64,000 nucleotides of DNA from CAZEJS01 sp964512645 (GTDB lineage Bacteria; Actinomycetota; Geothermincolia; Fen-727; Anoxymicrobiaceae), in the NCBI GenBank assembly GCA_964512645.1, contig CAZEJS010000007.1:1-64000 (forward strand), given 5' to 3'. Positions 28,579-36,806 of this stretch are shown piece by piece (the stretch's first letter is position 1; the number at the start of each line of letters is the position of its first letter). A program made the translations under genes and the position numbers. Below the pieces are notes generated by a model. That model was given only the letters and a program-made list of their open reading frames with translations, made no database searches and was not told the origin of the DNA.

Positions 28579-29353
28579 AAACGCCTCCTTGGTCTCTGCC
28601 GTCGGGCTCCCGGTCCGTGACCAGGACCGAGGCCTCGGGGTCGAACGGGTTCTGCCTCAGGGCCAGGGAATACAGGTACGGGTAGGCGGCGCTCAGGTGC
28701 CTCATGTACGAGAGCCACTGGCCGGTCAGCCTCCGGTACGCTCGTTCGCAGTCCCCCGCCAGATGGGCCATGTCCGTCGCGGGAAGAGCGGTGAACCGCC
28801 GGCGGCTCTCCAGCTCTTCGGCAAGGTGGAACACCGCCCAGAGCACGTCGGAAAATGTCTCGTGTTCGAGCAGGAGCGGGTTTTCCAGCAGGCGGACGAG
28901 GAAATCCCTCCTGGCGATCAGCGTGGCCTTAAGCCCCTCGAGGGAGGGGGCGTCCGGATCCACCCGGAACCCGAGCCCGGCGGCCTCGGCCTCGAGCTTC
29001 CTGTAATCGGATTCCGCGAGCCTCCGCACGGCGCGCAGGACCCGCTGCTTATCCTCTCGCTCGGGATCGAGGGCGTTCAGCTCCCCCAGCAGCCTGGTTC
29101 CAACCTCGCTGAAGAAAGCGCCGATGACCATGTTCTGCTTTTCCATCGCCGCGCGCCGGTCCCTCTCGGAGAGCAGGCTGTCTATCACCAGCGTTACCAG
29201 CAGCACGCTCAGCGGGAGGAAGGCGAGGTCCCCGAGCAGGTAGATGAAGATGTGGCGCGCGTCGTGAAACACCGCGTAGTGCAGCGCGTACACCGCCGCC
29301 GACACGGCCAGCAGCACCGCCGGTATCCAGATGTGCCAGGACCTCCTGTTCAC
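28571..29353 (-). CDS. Two-helix membrane protein of unknown function
   Basis: 260 residues. Two helices near the N-terminus (about residues 10-25 and 35-60: IWIPAVLLAVSAAVYALHY and LPLSVLLVTLVIDSLL) precede a mostly helical cytosolic domain of about 190 residues. It has no recognisable catalytic motif. Genes overlap on both sides (stop over start at 29350-29353), so it is translationally coupled to the B12-type activation protein and the hydrolase. Function unknown. Confidence 0.6.
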   Translation of the reverse strand: MNRRSWHIWIPAVLLAVSAAVYALHYAVFHDARHIFIYLLGDLAFLPLSVLLVTLVIDSLLSERDRRAAMEKQNMVIGAFFSEVGTRLLGELNALDPEREDKQRVLRAVRRLAESDYRKLEAEAAGLGFRVDPDAPSLEGLKATLIARRDFLVRLLENPLLLEHETFSDVLWAVFHLAEELESRRRFTALPATDMAHLAGDCERAYRRLTGQWLSYMRHLSAAYPYLYSLALRQNPFDPEASVLVTDREPDGRDQGGVYV

Positions 29354-30123
29354 GCGCTCATCCCCCCGGGCGTTTCACCGGCAGCCCCGGCGCCTGCGGG
29401 AGCCTGTCGCCCGGCTCTCCTGTAAGGGCACCCCTCCCGCCCGCAGACGGTGCAGGGAACTTTGAGCGGCAGCGATTCGGCCGCCAGCGAAACGCTGGAC
29501 ACAGACTTGACCGGGACCATCAGGTAGCTCGGGGTCAGACGCACCCCTATCGCTCCGGCGTCCAGGGCGGCGAACACCACGTCCTGTCCCTCGAGCACCC
29601 AGTCGCAGTACCCGGGGCTGACCCTCACGGAAGCTTCGAGCCCCCCGGCCGCGAGCTCGCCGGTCCAGTCCCGCTCCACCAGGTCGGCCACGATCTCCGC
29701 AAGCTCCGAGCCCACCGCGTCGAGAACGTACCTGTCCAGGAGCGAATCCATCCCCCGGATTTCTTCGTCGAGCGTACCGCCCGCCGTGACCAGCATGTAC
29801 ACGGCCACCAGGCGCCCGCCCGCGGCCTTCTCCGCCAGGCGGGCGAACATGGGGCTGTGGATGTCACCCTCGCGGGTGGAAACGGCGCGGCCGTCGAACC
29901 CCAGTACGTCCGACAGCGCGTAGGCGCCCACGGGCTTCGAGCTCTCCAGCGCGATGCCCATCGCCCTGTCGAGCGCCCTGAGCGTCTCGGGGTTGGCGCG
30001 ACCGGTGCCGCCCGTCAGGGCGTCGAGCGCCCGGGCCATCAGGCTTTCCTCGAAAGATGAATCAACTGCGGGCCAGACCTTGTTCATCGCACCCACCGGT
30101 ATTCGGAGTCCTTGACGATTCAT
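29350..30123 (-). CDS. Stand-alone MetH activation-domain-like protein
   Basis: 257 residues. The region RVSPGYCDWVLEGQD followed by GVRLTPSYLMVPVKSVSS matches the activation domain of B12-dependent methionine synthase, where RxSPGY contacts S-adenosylmethionine and cobalamin. The catalytic MetH modules are absent. C-terminal cysteines (CTVCGREGCPY) may bind metal. It may reactivate a corrinoid protein or a related methyltransferase not in this window. The start ATG 30123 keeps the RIPV segment; a second ATG at 30087 is possible. Confidence 0.65.
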   Translation of the reverse strand: MNRQGLRIPVGAMNKVWPAVDSSFEESLMARALDALTGGTGRANPETLRALDRAMGIALESSKPVGAYALSDVLGFDGRAVSTREGDIHSPMFARLAEKAAGGRLVAVYMLVTAGGTLDEEIRGMDSLLDRYVLDAVGSELAEIVADLVERDWTGELAAGGLEASVRVSPGYCDWVLEGQDVVFAALDAGAIGVRLTPSYLMVPVKSVSSVSLAAESLPLKVPCTVCGREGCPYRRAGRQAPAGAGAAGETPGGMSA

Positions 30124-30158
30124 AATCGTACTCGTTTTCCCCCCCGGGCGCACCGCGC

Positions 30159-30189
30159 TTGCACCGAAGCGGTGCTCCTCATCTATTAT
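30159..30189 (+). promoter_or_regulatory. Promoter for DUF169 gene
   Basis: TTGCAC at 30159-30164 and TATTAT at 30184-30189 (19 bases apart) lie 54 bases before the TTG start, between two divergent genes. Confidence 0.4.
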
Positions 30190-30242
30190 TACGGCAGAGA
30201 CCAATTCCAACGGCACGGGCCGATTCCGCGGAGGTGAGCATA

Positions 30243-30968
30243 TTGAAGAAGACATGGAGCGCTAAGGCGGCCGGGCTTACGGATACGCTCGGGCTGACTT
30301 ACAGGCCGGTGGCGGTCACTTTCAGCAACGACGAGATAGAGGCTGTGAAGCCGCGGAAGGCGTGGATCTGCGGGGCGCTCAAGCGGGCCGCCCTGGCCGG
30401 GGAAGCGTTCGTCCTCGACGGGGAGTCCTCGGCCTGCCCCGGCGGTTCCTGGCACTGCGGCCTCTCGGAGCCCCCCGCAGGACCGGCCAGGCGGGCGTTG
30501 CAGCAGTTCCTCACCAGGGGCGAGAAGCTGACCGCGTCCATAACTTCGTTTCACAGGATGCAGGGCCTCGGTTCGCCGCCTCCAACCGGCCTCGCCGAGC
30601 GAATTTACATCGGACCGCTGGCGGAGGCGCCGGTCCGCCCGGACCTGGTGGTGTTCCTGTGCACCGCGGATGAGGCGTGCAGGCTGGTGACGCTCGACCA
30701 TTACTGGGACGGGGTCCCCATCCACGCCGAGCTAACCGGCTCGCTTTGCCACGCCGCCGTCGGCTACCCGATAGCGACCGGGCGCACGAACCTGACGCTG
30801 GGGGACTGGACCGCCCGGCGGACGCAGAAGTACCCCCCCGACGTGATGATTCTCTCTGTGCCTTACGAGAGGATGGACAACCTGGAGGCCGCCGTGCCGG
30901 AATGCTCGGCGGGCACCGCGGAGGTGGAGACGCCCCCGGGGTTCAGGGCTCCGGCCGCCGGGGACTGA
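30243..30968 (+). CDS. DUF169 family protein
   Basis: 241 residues. DUF169 proteins are found in anaerobes and contain conserved cysteines; here CGALKRAA, ACPGGSWHCGL and LCHAAVGY are seen, a set that could bind a metal or Fe-S centre. The start is TTG at 30243 with a near-perfect SD (GGAGGTGA) about 6 bases upstream. Its last 26 bases overlap the end of the convergent hydrolase gene. The reaction is unknown. Confidence 0.75.
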   Translation: MKKTWSAKAAGLTDTLGLTYRPVAVTFSNDEIEAVKPRKAWICGALKRAALAGEAFVLDGESSACPGGSWHCGLSEPPAGPARRALQQFLTRGEKLTASITSFHRMQGLGSPPPTGLAERIYIGPLAEAPVRPDLVVFLCTADEACRLVTLDHYWDGVPIHAELTGSLCHAAVGYPIATGRTNLTLGDWTARRTQKYPPDVMILSVPYERMDNLEAAVPECSAGTAEVETPPGFRAPAAGD

Positions 30969-31782
30969 GCCGCTCGGGCCCGAAACCCCGCCGCTCCAGC
31001 CACCCGGCCATCGCCTTCGTCGATTCCGCAGGCACGGTATGGGTACAGCAGTGTCCCCCGCCTTCCACCAGGACCAGCTCGGCGTCCCTGATGCGTCCTG
31101 CCAGTTGGACCGCGCTCTCGGGGCCCACCAGCCTGTCCTCGGTGCCCCTCAACACGAGCGCCGGCACGTCTATCCTGCTGAGAAGATCGGTGTAGCGCCC
31201 CTTCGCAACCGCTATGAACCTGTCCAGGAACGCCGCCGGGCCACATTCGGCCCCGTGCTCGAACAGGTAATCGATGAGCCTCTCGTTGCCCGGTGACGGG
31301 TCCATCACGAACCCGCGGTGCCGCCCGACCCAGCGCAGCAGGCCGCGGCGGCGGCTGTCGGACAGGAACGGGAGAAACGCGAGCTGGTGCGCAAGCGTCG
31401 CCACGGTGAAGGCGTTGAACCCGAAACCTCCCCTCCTGCCCCTGTCCATGGTGTTGCACAGCACGATGCCCGCCACCCGCTCAGGGTTGTGGATCGCCAT
31501 GTGCTGGGCGACCATGCCGCCCATCGACTCCCCGACCACCACCGCGCTCTCTATGCCCAGCTCGTCCATGATCCCCACGGTGCAGGCGGCGTACTCAGCG
31601 ATGGTGCTCCGCAGCGAGGGGCGGCGCACCGCGAGGTCGCAGGATACGACGCGGTAGGAGGAGGCAAGCTCTTCCACCTGGGGGCGCCAGAACTCGCGCG
31701 AGCCTTCCATTCCCGGCATCATTACCAGTGGAAACCCCTCACCGGCATCTATATAGCGGGCCTTTCTCGAAGTGACCGACAT
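30943..31782 (-). CDS. Alpha/beta-fold hydrolase
   Basis: 279 residues. The nucleophile elbow is VGESMGGM (Ser about 89); the acid is in LVLRGTEDRLVG and the His in EGGGHCCTH. It lacks a signal peptide. The ATG at 31782 is preceded by GGAGGAAG. It overlaps the DUF169 gene end-to-end (convergent stops), so antisense transcription is possible. Substrate unknown. Confidence 0.8.
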   Translation of the reverse strand: MSVTSRKARYIDAGEGFPLVMMPGMEGSREFWRPQVEELASSYRVVSCDLAVRRPSLRSTIAEYAACTVGIMDELGIESAVVVGESMGGMVAQHMAIHNPERVAGIVLCNTMDRGRRGGFGFNAFTVATLAHQLAFLPFLSDSRRRGLLRWVGRHRGFVMDPSPGNERLIDYLFEHGAECGPAAFLDRFIAVAKGRYTDLLSRIDVPALVLRGTEDRLVGPESAVQLAGRIRDAELVLVEGGGHCCTHTVPAESTKAMAGWLERRGFGPERLSPRRPEP

Positions 31783-31859
31783 CGCTTCCTCCTTCCTCCA
31801 CCGGCCCGATGAATACGACATCAGAACGAACCGTGGCGGGCGCGCTCCGCCGTGCTTCA

Positions 31860-31888
31860 TTGCCGCACCCGGCGGCTTGGCTTATAAT
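31860..31888 (+). promoter_or_regulatory. Sigma-A promoter
   Basis: TTGCCG at 31860-31865, a 17-base spacer, and TATAAT at 31883-31888 form a near-consensus promoter. It reads rightward into the membrane-protein gene that starts at about 32001; a leader of about 105 bases is predicted. Confidence 0.65.
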
Positions 31889-32000
31889 CGTATCCCTTCG
31901 CCGGGCGAGGGCGCTAACTCATCGGGGACAACAACCGGAGCCGTACGCAGGGCGCGCCGCGCCCGGGTGGGTTACCCACTGGCTGCGACAGGTTGAAGTG

Positions 32001-32852
32001 ATGCCGAAGGACGACAGTGGCCGTAAGGCCCGGAACGTACCGGCGGCGGTCGACAAGCGCGTACCGCCGCCGTTTCTCGCTCGGCGCGGCGGCAGGATGG
32101 CGCCCGGGCGCTGGTGGAGAGGGCTGACCCCGAAAGGAAAGCTGGGGCTATCGGCGTCTCTGCTGCTGGCGGTGGCGCTCGTCATCGCCCTGTCCGCCGG
32201 CCTGACCGGCGACCCGGCGCGGCGCGCCGAACCCCCGGTGCCGAAGCCGGTGTCGCTATCCTCCATCCCCGCCGGCAGTGCCCGGATGGAGATGGCCGCG
32301 CTGGCGGCGGGGCTCGCCTTCACCCTGCGGGAGGTCTCCAGGACCTCCCTGGAGCTGCGGGAGGAACTCGACTCCACTTACGGCGGGTCGCCAGGCGCCT
32401 CCGGCGCCTCGCCCGGCGGGAGGCGGACGTCGTTCCCGCCGCGCGGTGAGGCTGCCGGCCGTCTCCTGGCTTCGCTGGAGGTCCTTGCCGACGGCTCCGA
32501 CGGCGCCGTCCCGTCCACCGGCGACTCGCCGCGCTCCGTCGCGGCGGCGCGTTACCTGGAGCGCTACCGCCGTTACGCCGGACGCCTCGCCTCCATCAGG
32601 GCCGCGCTGGAGGAAGTTCCCGCTGCCACCCGGCCCGGCCGGTCGGCAAGATCGGCGCTGGCGGGAGCGGCCGACGAACTCCTGAGGGATGTCTCCGCGG
32701 TGGCCGACGGTCTCGAGCGCCTCGGGGACGACCCCGGGCAGGACCGGGAGATCGCGCTGGGGATATCGGCCGCCCTGGGGCGCCTGGCGTCCTCGGAGGC
32801 CAGGGTGCTGCAACTCCTGGAAGAACTGGGCGGCGGGGGCCCCCACGATTGA
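32001..32852 (+). CDS. Single-pass membrane protein, function unknown
   Basis: 283 residues. A basic, Arg-rich start and one helix (LGLSASLLLAVALVIALSAG, about residues 50-70) lead to an Ala/Leu/Arg-rich helical domain on the outer side. No named family is recognised. The start is uncertain: the open frame begins at 31809, but the promoter at 31860-31888 excludes that, and ATG 32001 is the first good codon after it. Confidence 0.5.
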   Translation: MPKDDSGRKARNVPAAVDKRVPPPFLARRGGRMAPGRWWRGLTPKGKLGLSASLLLAVALVIALSAGLTGDPARRAEPPVPKPVSLSSIPAGSARMEMAALAAGLAFTLREVSRTSLELREELDSTYGGSPGASGASPGGRRTSFPPRGEAAGRLLASLEVLADGSDGAVPSTGDSPRSVAAARYLERYRRYAGRLASIRAALEEVPAATRPGRSARSALAGAADELLRDVSAVADGLERLGDDPGQDREIALGISAALGRLASSEARVLQLLEELGGGGPHD

Positions 32853-32891
32853 GCCGCGGGCGCGGGGAGCGCGCCAGGCCCCTCCGGGAGG

Positions 32892-33713
32892 TCAGCGACC
32901 GCCGCTCCGGACCTTCTTTATCAGCCTGTCGAAATAGAGGTCCACGAAGCGGGGCGAAATCCCGTTGAGGCGGTACAGGAGGCGGGTGTCGAACCCTCCT
33001 ATCACCATGAATCGGCCTTTCTTGAACCCCCGCATGAACACCGCGGCGATCTCGTCGGCGGTCATCAGCCCCGCGCTTTCCGCCAGCGCGTCGCACTCGG
33101 GCGGCCTGGTGATCAGCTCCTGGGCGTGCCCCGGGGTATCCACGTCCGGCGGACACAGGACGGTCACCTGGAGACCCCGGTCCTTCAGCTCCTGCCGCAC
33201 CGCTTCGGCGAGAGAAAGAACCGCGGCCTTGGTGGGCGAGTAGCTCGAGTACCCGAAAATGCCCTTGATGCCCGCCGCCGAAGAGACGAACACCACCGCA
33301 CTGGTGCGGTTCGCCAGGAGGTACGGCAGCGCGGCCTTGGTGGTGAAGACCGACCCGAGGTAGTTGGTGCGGTCGGTCCTCTCGAACACCTCGGCGTCCT
33401 GGGTCTCGAAGTAGTCCGGTATGTAGATGCCGGCGTTGTTCACCACCACGTCGATGCCGCCGTTCTCCGCGGCGATGCTCTCGACCACGCCGGTGATCCC
33501 CCGCATGTCGCCGACGTCACCGGGATAACCCCGTACCGAGCGGCCCGGGCTGGCGTGCTTCTCCAGGCCGTCCGCCGCGGCGCGGAGCCTCTCCGCGTTC
33601 CTCGCCACTAGGAAGACGTTCGAGCCTTCGGCGAGAAAGGCCCGGGCTATCGCCTCCCCAATCCCGCACGAGGCGCCGGTTACCACGACATTCCTGCCGT
33701 CAAGGTCCTTCAT
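32892..33713 (-). CDS. Short-chain dehydrogenase/reductase
   Basis: 273 residues, classical SDR. TGASCGIG (NAD(P) site) is at residue 12, NNAG near 90, and the catalytic YSPTK (Tyr-x3-Lys) near 158; Ser of SSAAG is the third catalytic residue. A lipid-type ketone is possible, since the C-terminal part resembles 3-ketodihydrosphingosine reductase-like SDRs, but this is not sure. ATG has GGAG upstream. Confidence 0.85.
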   Translation of the reverse strand: MKDLDGRNVVVTGASCGIGEAIARAFLAEGSNVFLVARNAERLRAAADGLEKHASPGRSVRGYPGDVGDMRGITGVVESIAAENGGIDVVVNNAGIYIPDYFETQDAEVFERTDRTNYLGSVFTTKAALPYLLANRTSAVVFVSSAAGIKGIFGYSSYSPTKAAVLSLAEAVRQELKDRGLQVTVLCPPDVDTPGHAQELITRPPECDALAESAGLMTADEIAAVFMRGFKKGRFMVIGGFDTRLLYRLNGISPRFVDLYFDRLIKKVRSGGR

Positions 33714-33842
33714 CTCTCCTCCGTTCCGGCCGCGTAACCGCCTGGCTGCAGTCTACACTCTGAAACCCCCCAGATTATATTCCAGAGGGGCGCCGGCGGC
33801 GCGGCGTATCGCCGCCCAACGGCCGCTGTCCCAGGATACCGG
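33714..33842. other. Intergenic stretch left of recombinase remnant
   Basis: No gene is supported here. It includes an AT-rich patch (GATTATATTCC around 33772) between GC-rich sequence, consistent with a patchwork of old insertions. The whole 620-base gap to the Fic gene is otherwise only remnants. Confidence 0.5.
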
Positions 33843-34075
33843 AAGACGTTCGTTGATGGTTGGAAGGAGGACTCTTCGGTGAATTGGCTCCCCGCCGTAA
33901 AAGACGCGTACAGACCGTATTCCGAACAGAAAATGGGCGAGAAGCGGCGTTTGCTGCAAACAGTATTCTCGAACTGCGCCTGGGCAGACGGAAAACAGGC
34001 TCCCATGTATCAAAGACCCTTTGATTCACTCGTAATAACCAACCTGGTCTTCCGGGTGAACGTAGAAGCGGAAGA
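33843..34075 (+). pseudogene. C-terminal remnant of a serine recombinase
   Basis: The frame here gives EKRRLLQTVFSNCAWADGK followed by YQRPFDSLV. This is the usual C-terminal pattern of large serine recombinases (zinc-ribbon type), where a LLxTLFSNxxxxxG...PF motif closes the protein. The N-terminal catalytic domain and the zinc ribbon are absent, so it is only a relic. It ends beside the left copy of the 30-bp repeat at 34080, as integrase genes often do beside their attachment site. Confidence 0.55.
33884..33893. repeat. Short third copy of tRNA-Asn 3' end sequence
   Basis: TTGGCTCCCC, the reverse of the tRNA-Asn 3' end including CCA, appears here as well as at 34100-34109 and 36827-36836. 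Ten bases alone could be chance; listed because of its location. Confidence 0.3.
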
Positions 34076-34079
34076 GGAA

Positions 34080-34109
34080 GTATCTGGCTTCCGTCCGAGT
34101 TGGCTCCCC
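34080..34109. repeat. Left copy of 30-bp direct repeat (att-like)
   Basis: The 30 bases at 34080-34109 match 36807-36836 at 29 positions (the one mismatch is at 34099 versus 36826). The last nine bases are the reverse of the tRNA-Asn 3' end (GGGGAGCCA). This is the picture left by tRNA-targeted integration: an att-like left boundary of an island of about 2.7 kb. Confidence 0.65.
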
Positions 34110-34333
34110 ATCGTGGACGTATTTCGAACTTTTCTTACCGGTGATGATATCTCTTTGGCGGACGTCGACCAACTGCTGTCTTCAGCTACCTCATGATAGA
34201 CATTCGGCATTATCCCATCGGCAGGATTCCTCACTACGCCCTCGATCCTCGAGTCGTAATATAGCAATAGGGGTTTGGGTCGGAGAACCGACACAATCTT
34301 TTGTACGCGGATGGAAGAATGGATAAACGTGCG
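34110..34333. other. Non-coding island stretch
   Basis: Lower-GC sequence between the left repeat and the Fic gene. Open frames exist on both strands, but I recognise no domain. It probably holds remnants of the integrated element. Confidence 0.4.
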
Positions 34334-35377
34334 TTAATCGGTCCTCTTCCACCTGGCGCCGCGACCACGCCCGGTCAACGTCACACGGCCATCAGCTTTC
34401 ATCTGTTGCAATACCCTCTTGATGAGCTGTTCGCTGACCGACGGCAGTTTCGCCCTGATGTCCGAGAGGGAGAACTCCCCCTCCGTCTGTGTTATCGCTT
34501 CACGAGCCAATTCCGTCTTACCGCCTCCAGCTTTTCTCGACTCAACGGCTTCGGAGAACTCGCGGTAGGCGCTTTTCACAACGGACAGGAAGAAGTTCCA
34601 CCACGGAACGATGTCGTGAACTGAATCATGCCAGCCCTGAGAACTGTCGTGGAGACTGCTATAGTAACGCTCCCGCCTTTCTTCGATCAATCTCTCCAGA
34701 CTGACATACCTCGCTACGGCGAATCCGTTTCTTTCCAGGAGCAGCGTTGTCATTAGGCGCGAGACCCTCCCGTTTCCATCCCTGAAGGGATGTATGCAGA
34801 GAAAGTCGAGCAGAAATGCGCCGATGAGCAGAAGTTCCGGAAGGTGTCCCTTCAGATGCGCCTCATCGTAATCTCTGCACAGTCCTTTGATGGCTCCTGG
34901 GGTCTCTTTCGCGCTGGTCGGCACGAAACGAACGATCCGTTCGCCATCCGGTCTGATCTCAATGATCTCGTTGTCCCTGGTCTTCCACTCACCGGCGTCG
35001 CCTGACATGCCGCCCTGAGCGAATGTGTGCAGCTTCAGAATAGTCTTCGGGGACACCTCGATGGGTGAACGGCTCGTGAATATCCAGTCCAGCGCCTTCT
35101 TGTATCCGGAGATCTCCTCCTCAGGTCTGTCCTGCGGACGCGCTCGCCCCAGGACCAGAGGGCGGAGACGACTTGCGTCGACGGTAACACCCTCAATCCT
35201 GTTGGAGGATTCCACACTCTGAACGATTGCCTGGTCCCGCAGCGCCTTGAGCACCTCGGGCTTCTGCCTCGTCCAGAGGTCCTGCTTGCCGCGCGCTTCC
35301 ATGCACGAGGCGAGGAGCCAACTGGTCTCCAGAGGCATCGACATTTCGGCCAATCGTTGGTCTCCGAATGAGGGCAT
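34334..35377 (-). CDS. Fic-domain AMPylator-type protein
   Basis: 347 residues. The catalytic Fic motif HPFRDGNGRVSR lies around residue 215. An N-terminal SSNRIEG matches the (S/T)xxxE(G/N) inhibitory helix, so this is a class II Fic protein that holds itself inactive until relieved. A C-terminal winged-helix-like part (about 270-340) follows. Members usually move AMP onto a target Tyr/Thr/Ser, or act as toxins. ATG at 35377 follows GGAGG; the GTG three bases earlier is too close to it. Lower GC than its neighbours and location beside tRNA-Asn indicate transfer. Confidence 0.85.
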   Translation of the reverse strand: MPSFGDQRLAEMSMPLETSWLLASCMEARGKQDLWTRQKPEVLKALRDQAIVQSVESSNRIEGVTVDASRLRPLVLGRARPQDRPEEEISGYKKALDWIFTSRSPIEVSPKTILKLHTFAQGGMSGDAGEWKTRDNEIIEIRPDGERIVRFVPTSAKETPGAIKGLCRDYDEAHLKGHLPELLLIGAFLLDFLCIHPFRDGNGRVSRLMTTLLLERNGFAVARYVSLERLIEERRERYYSSLHDSSQGWHDSVHDIVPWWNFFLSVVKSAYREFSEAVESRKAGGGKTELAREAITQTEGEFSLSDIRAKLPSVSEQLIKRVLQQMKADGRVTLTGRGRGARWKRTD

Positions 35378-35399
35378 CACTCCTCCTTGTAGGTGTAGC

Positions 35400-35432
35400 T
35401 TAATAATAGCTTATTAATGGCTAATTAGCCAT
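35400..35432. promoter_or_regulatory. Two adjacent palindromes upstream of fic gene
   Basis: TTAATAA-TAGC-TTATTAA (35400-35417) is a perfect inverted repeat with a 4-base spacer. It abuts the perfect 16-bp palindrome ATGGCTAATTAGCCAT (35417-35432). Both lie directly before the Fic start, the normal place for a repressor operator. Confidence 0.55.
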
Positions 35433-35551
35433 ATGCATTGGGTTGGCAAGACAGTGGATGATTGACTTTCTGTACGCTCTGATATCGGAGGACCGACCCG
35501 TTTTAACCCCCACAGGCTTGAGGGGACTGTCAGGCTTAAGGGAATCCCCAG

Positions 35552-35779
35552 CTACAGCGCGCTGAGGAACTCCTCGACCGAGACACCGGCCTGACGAAGG
35601 ATGCCACGAATCGTACCGATCGCGAGTTCACTATGCAGAGGGACGACGCAGCCAACTGCACCGCTGGCGGTGGTCTTCTTCAGTACGACGTGGCTGCCAC
35701 GTTGACGAATCTGGACGAATCCCAGCTTCTCCAGGGCCTTGACGGCATCGCTGCCCGAAACCCGGCGAAGTCTAGGCAT
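35552..35779 (-). CDS. hicA: HicA-type mRNA interferase toxin
   Basis: 75 residues, the usual size for HicA/YcfA toxins. The small dsRBD-like fold has the active His in GSHVVLKK, and GFVQIRQRG before it fits the family. The toxin cleaves mRNA. Its start overlaps the antitoxin gene's last 8 bases, so the pair is co-translated, antitoxin first. Confidence 0.85.
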   Translation of the reverse strand: MPRLRRVSGSDAVKALEKLGFVQIRQRGSHVVLKKTTASGAVGCVVPLHSELAIGTIRGILRQAGVSVEEFLSAL

Positions 35780-35981
35780 GTGTTATCTCGAAAGTGGTTA
35801 CGAGAGGATGGGCCGTCTCCGGGGAAGGGAACTCCTCAAGGTAAAGCTCCGTCGCTTCCTTCAGATTGAGGATTGCCTCGTCTATTGACTTGCCCTGACT
35901 TACCGTACCGACCTCGGGGCATTCGGCGACATACAGGTCGTCGTCTTTGAACAACACAGCTGTGAAAGTCCTTGCTGTCAT
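35772..35981 (-). CDS. hicB: HicB-type antitoxin
   Basis: 69 residues. The N-terminal degraded RNase-H-like fold is clear (FTAVLFKDDDLYVAECPEVG; GKSIDEAILNLKEATELYL). No DNA-binding tail is seen after it, so autoregulation may need the toxin or another protein. ATG 35981 has GGAGGTAAC upstream; the upstream TTG start is less likely. A partly symmetrical sequence (GTCACTGTAATGAC at 36010-36023) lies upstream and could be an operator. Confidence 0.85.
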   Translation of the reverse strand: MTARTFTAVLFKDDDLYVAECPEVGTVSQGKSIDEAILNLKEATELYLEEFPSPETAHPLVTTFEITHA

Positions 35982-36122
35982 TATTGTTACCTCCTTCAAT
36001 TCATTCTACGTCACTGTAATGACAGAGGACAGGGAAGGGTAGTTGAGTCCACAAGCCGCAGTCCTTTCCCTCTCTCCAGGACGAGGTTCGGCTCAAGACT
36101 ACACCCTTGTGGTTTGGTCTGT

Positions 36123-36167
36123 CATGCTCCCGGAAGCAAGCCCGTAGGGCGAAGCGACGGGAGCATG
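36123..36167. other. Composite hairpin, possible structured RNA or transposon relic
   Basis: CATGCTCCCG (36123-36132) and CGGGAGCATG (36158-36167) form a perfect 10-bp stem. Inside, GCCC-GTA-GGGC forms a second hairpin flanked on both sides by GAAGC-like strands (GAAGCAA, GAAGCGA). This symmetrical design is not explained by a gene and lies in a gap of 291 bases within the island. Confidence 0.45.
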
Positions 36168-36272
36168 ATCGAATCCGTTTTCAGGCAGGCGTCACCCCCT
36201 CTCGCTCTGCCGGCGATCGCCGGCCGGCGATTCTCTCCTGTCCGTTATTCGATTCTTGTAAAGGCGGAGCCG

Positions 36273-36683
36273 TCAGGCGTTCGTCGGCCCGCCGGCAGGA
36301 GCCGGCTCGTCGTGGGGCCACCTCTGCGTGATGAGAGAGGACGCCTGCCCGGCGAGACCCGCCTCGTCCAGCCTCCCCGTCATCTTCATGAAGCCCCGGG
36401 AGAACTCGTCGTCGAGAGGCGACCATTCCTCGAGATGGCCCATGTCAAGGTAGCGCCGATCCCAGTCCTCTGATTGCTCCATGGCGAGGGTAGCGACGAG
36501 CCTCCAACATGAAGCCTCGTTGGGGAAGATCCTCACGACGCGCGTCCTTCTGCGTATCTCCTCGTTGAACCTCTCGAGAGCGTTGGTTGTCCTCAGGCGT
36601 ACCCTGTGGGCCCCGGGGAAGCAGAAGACGGCGAGGCAGTCGACAATCTCCTCGTCCAGAGGCATAGGCTTTTTCTTGGCCAT
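36273..36683 (-). pseudogene. IS256-family transposase fragment
   Basis: The 136-residue product carries the C-terminal part of an IS256/Mutator-type transposase (RLRTTNALERFNEEIRRRT and VVRIFPNEASCWRLVATLAM). The N-terminal two thirds with the first two acidic catalytic residues are missing; only the last catalytic region is present. It has an ATG and SD by chance or truncation, but cannot transpose. It is followed toward 36770 by sequence resembling an IS256 end. Confidence 0.8.
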
Positions 36684-36806
36684 CTCGCTCTCCTTTCGTT
36701 TGAGGCCAATAGGGATATCAACCTCAATCTTGGAGAGCGATGGCCTTTCAGGTCAAAGTGACCGCGGCGTCAGGAGGGGAATTTACAGAGCTTGGTGGAC
36801 TCAATC
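36684..36806. mobile_element. Probable IS256-type element end (remnant)
   Basis: GGAATTTACAGAGC around 36778-36792 resembles the terminal repeat of IS256-family elements. Together with the transposase fragment it indicates an internally deleted IS inside the tRNA-linked island. Confidence 0.35.

Noticed and set aside
36123..36167. HEARO/omega-RNA of an IscB-type element
   Set aside because: The GAAGC pattern is suggestive but no IscB or TnpB-like gene is nearby; I kept only the structure as a finding.
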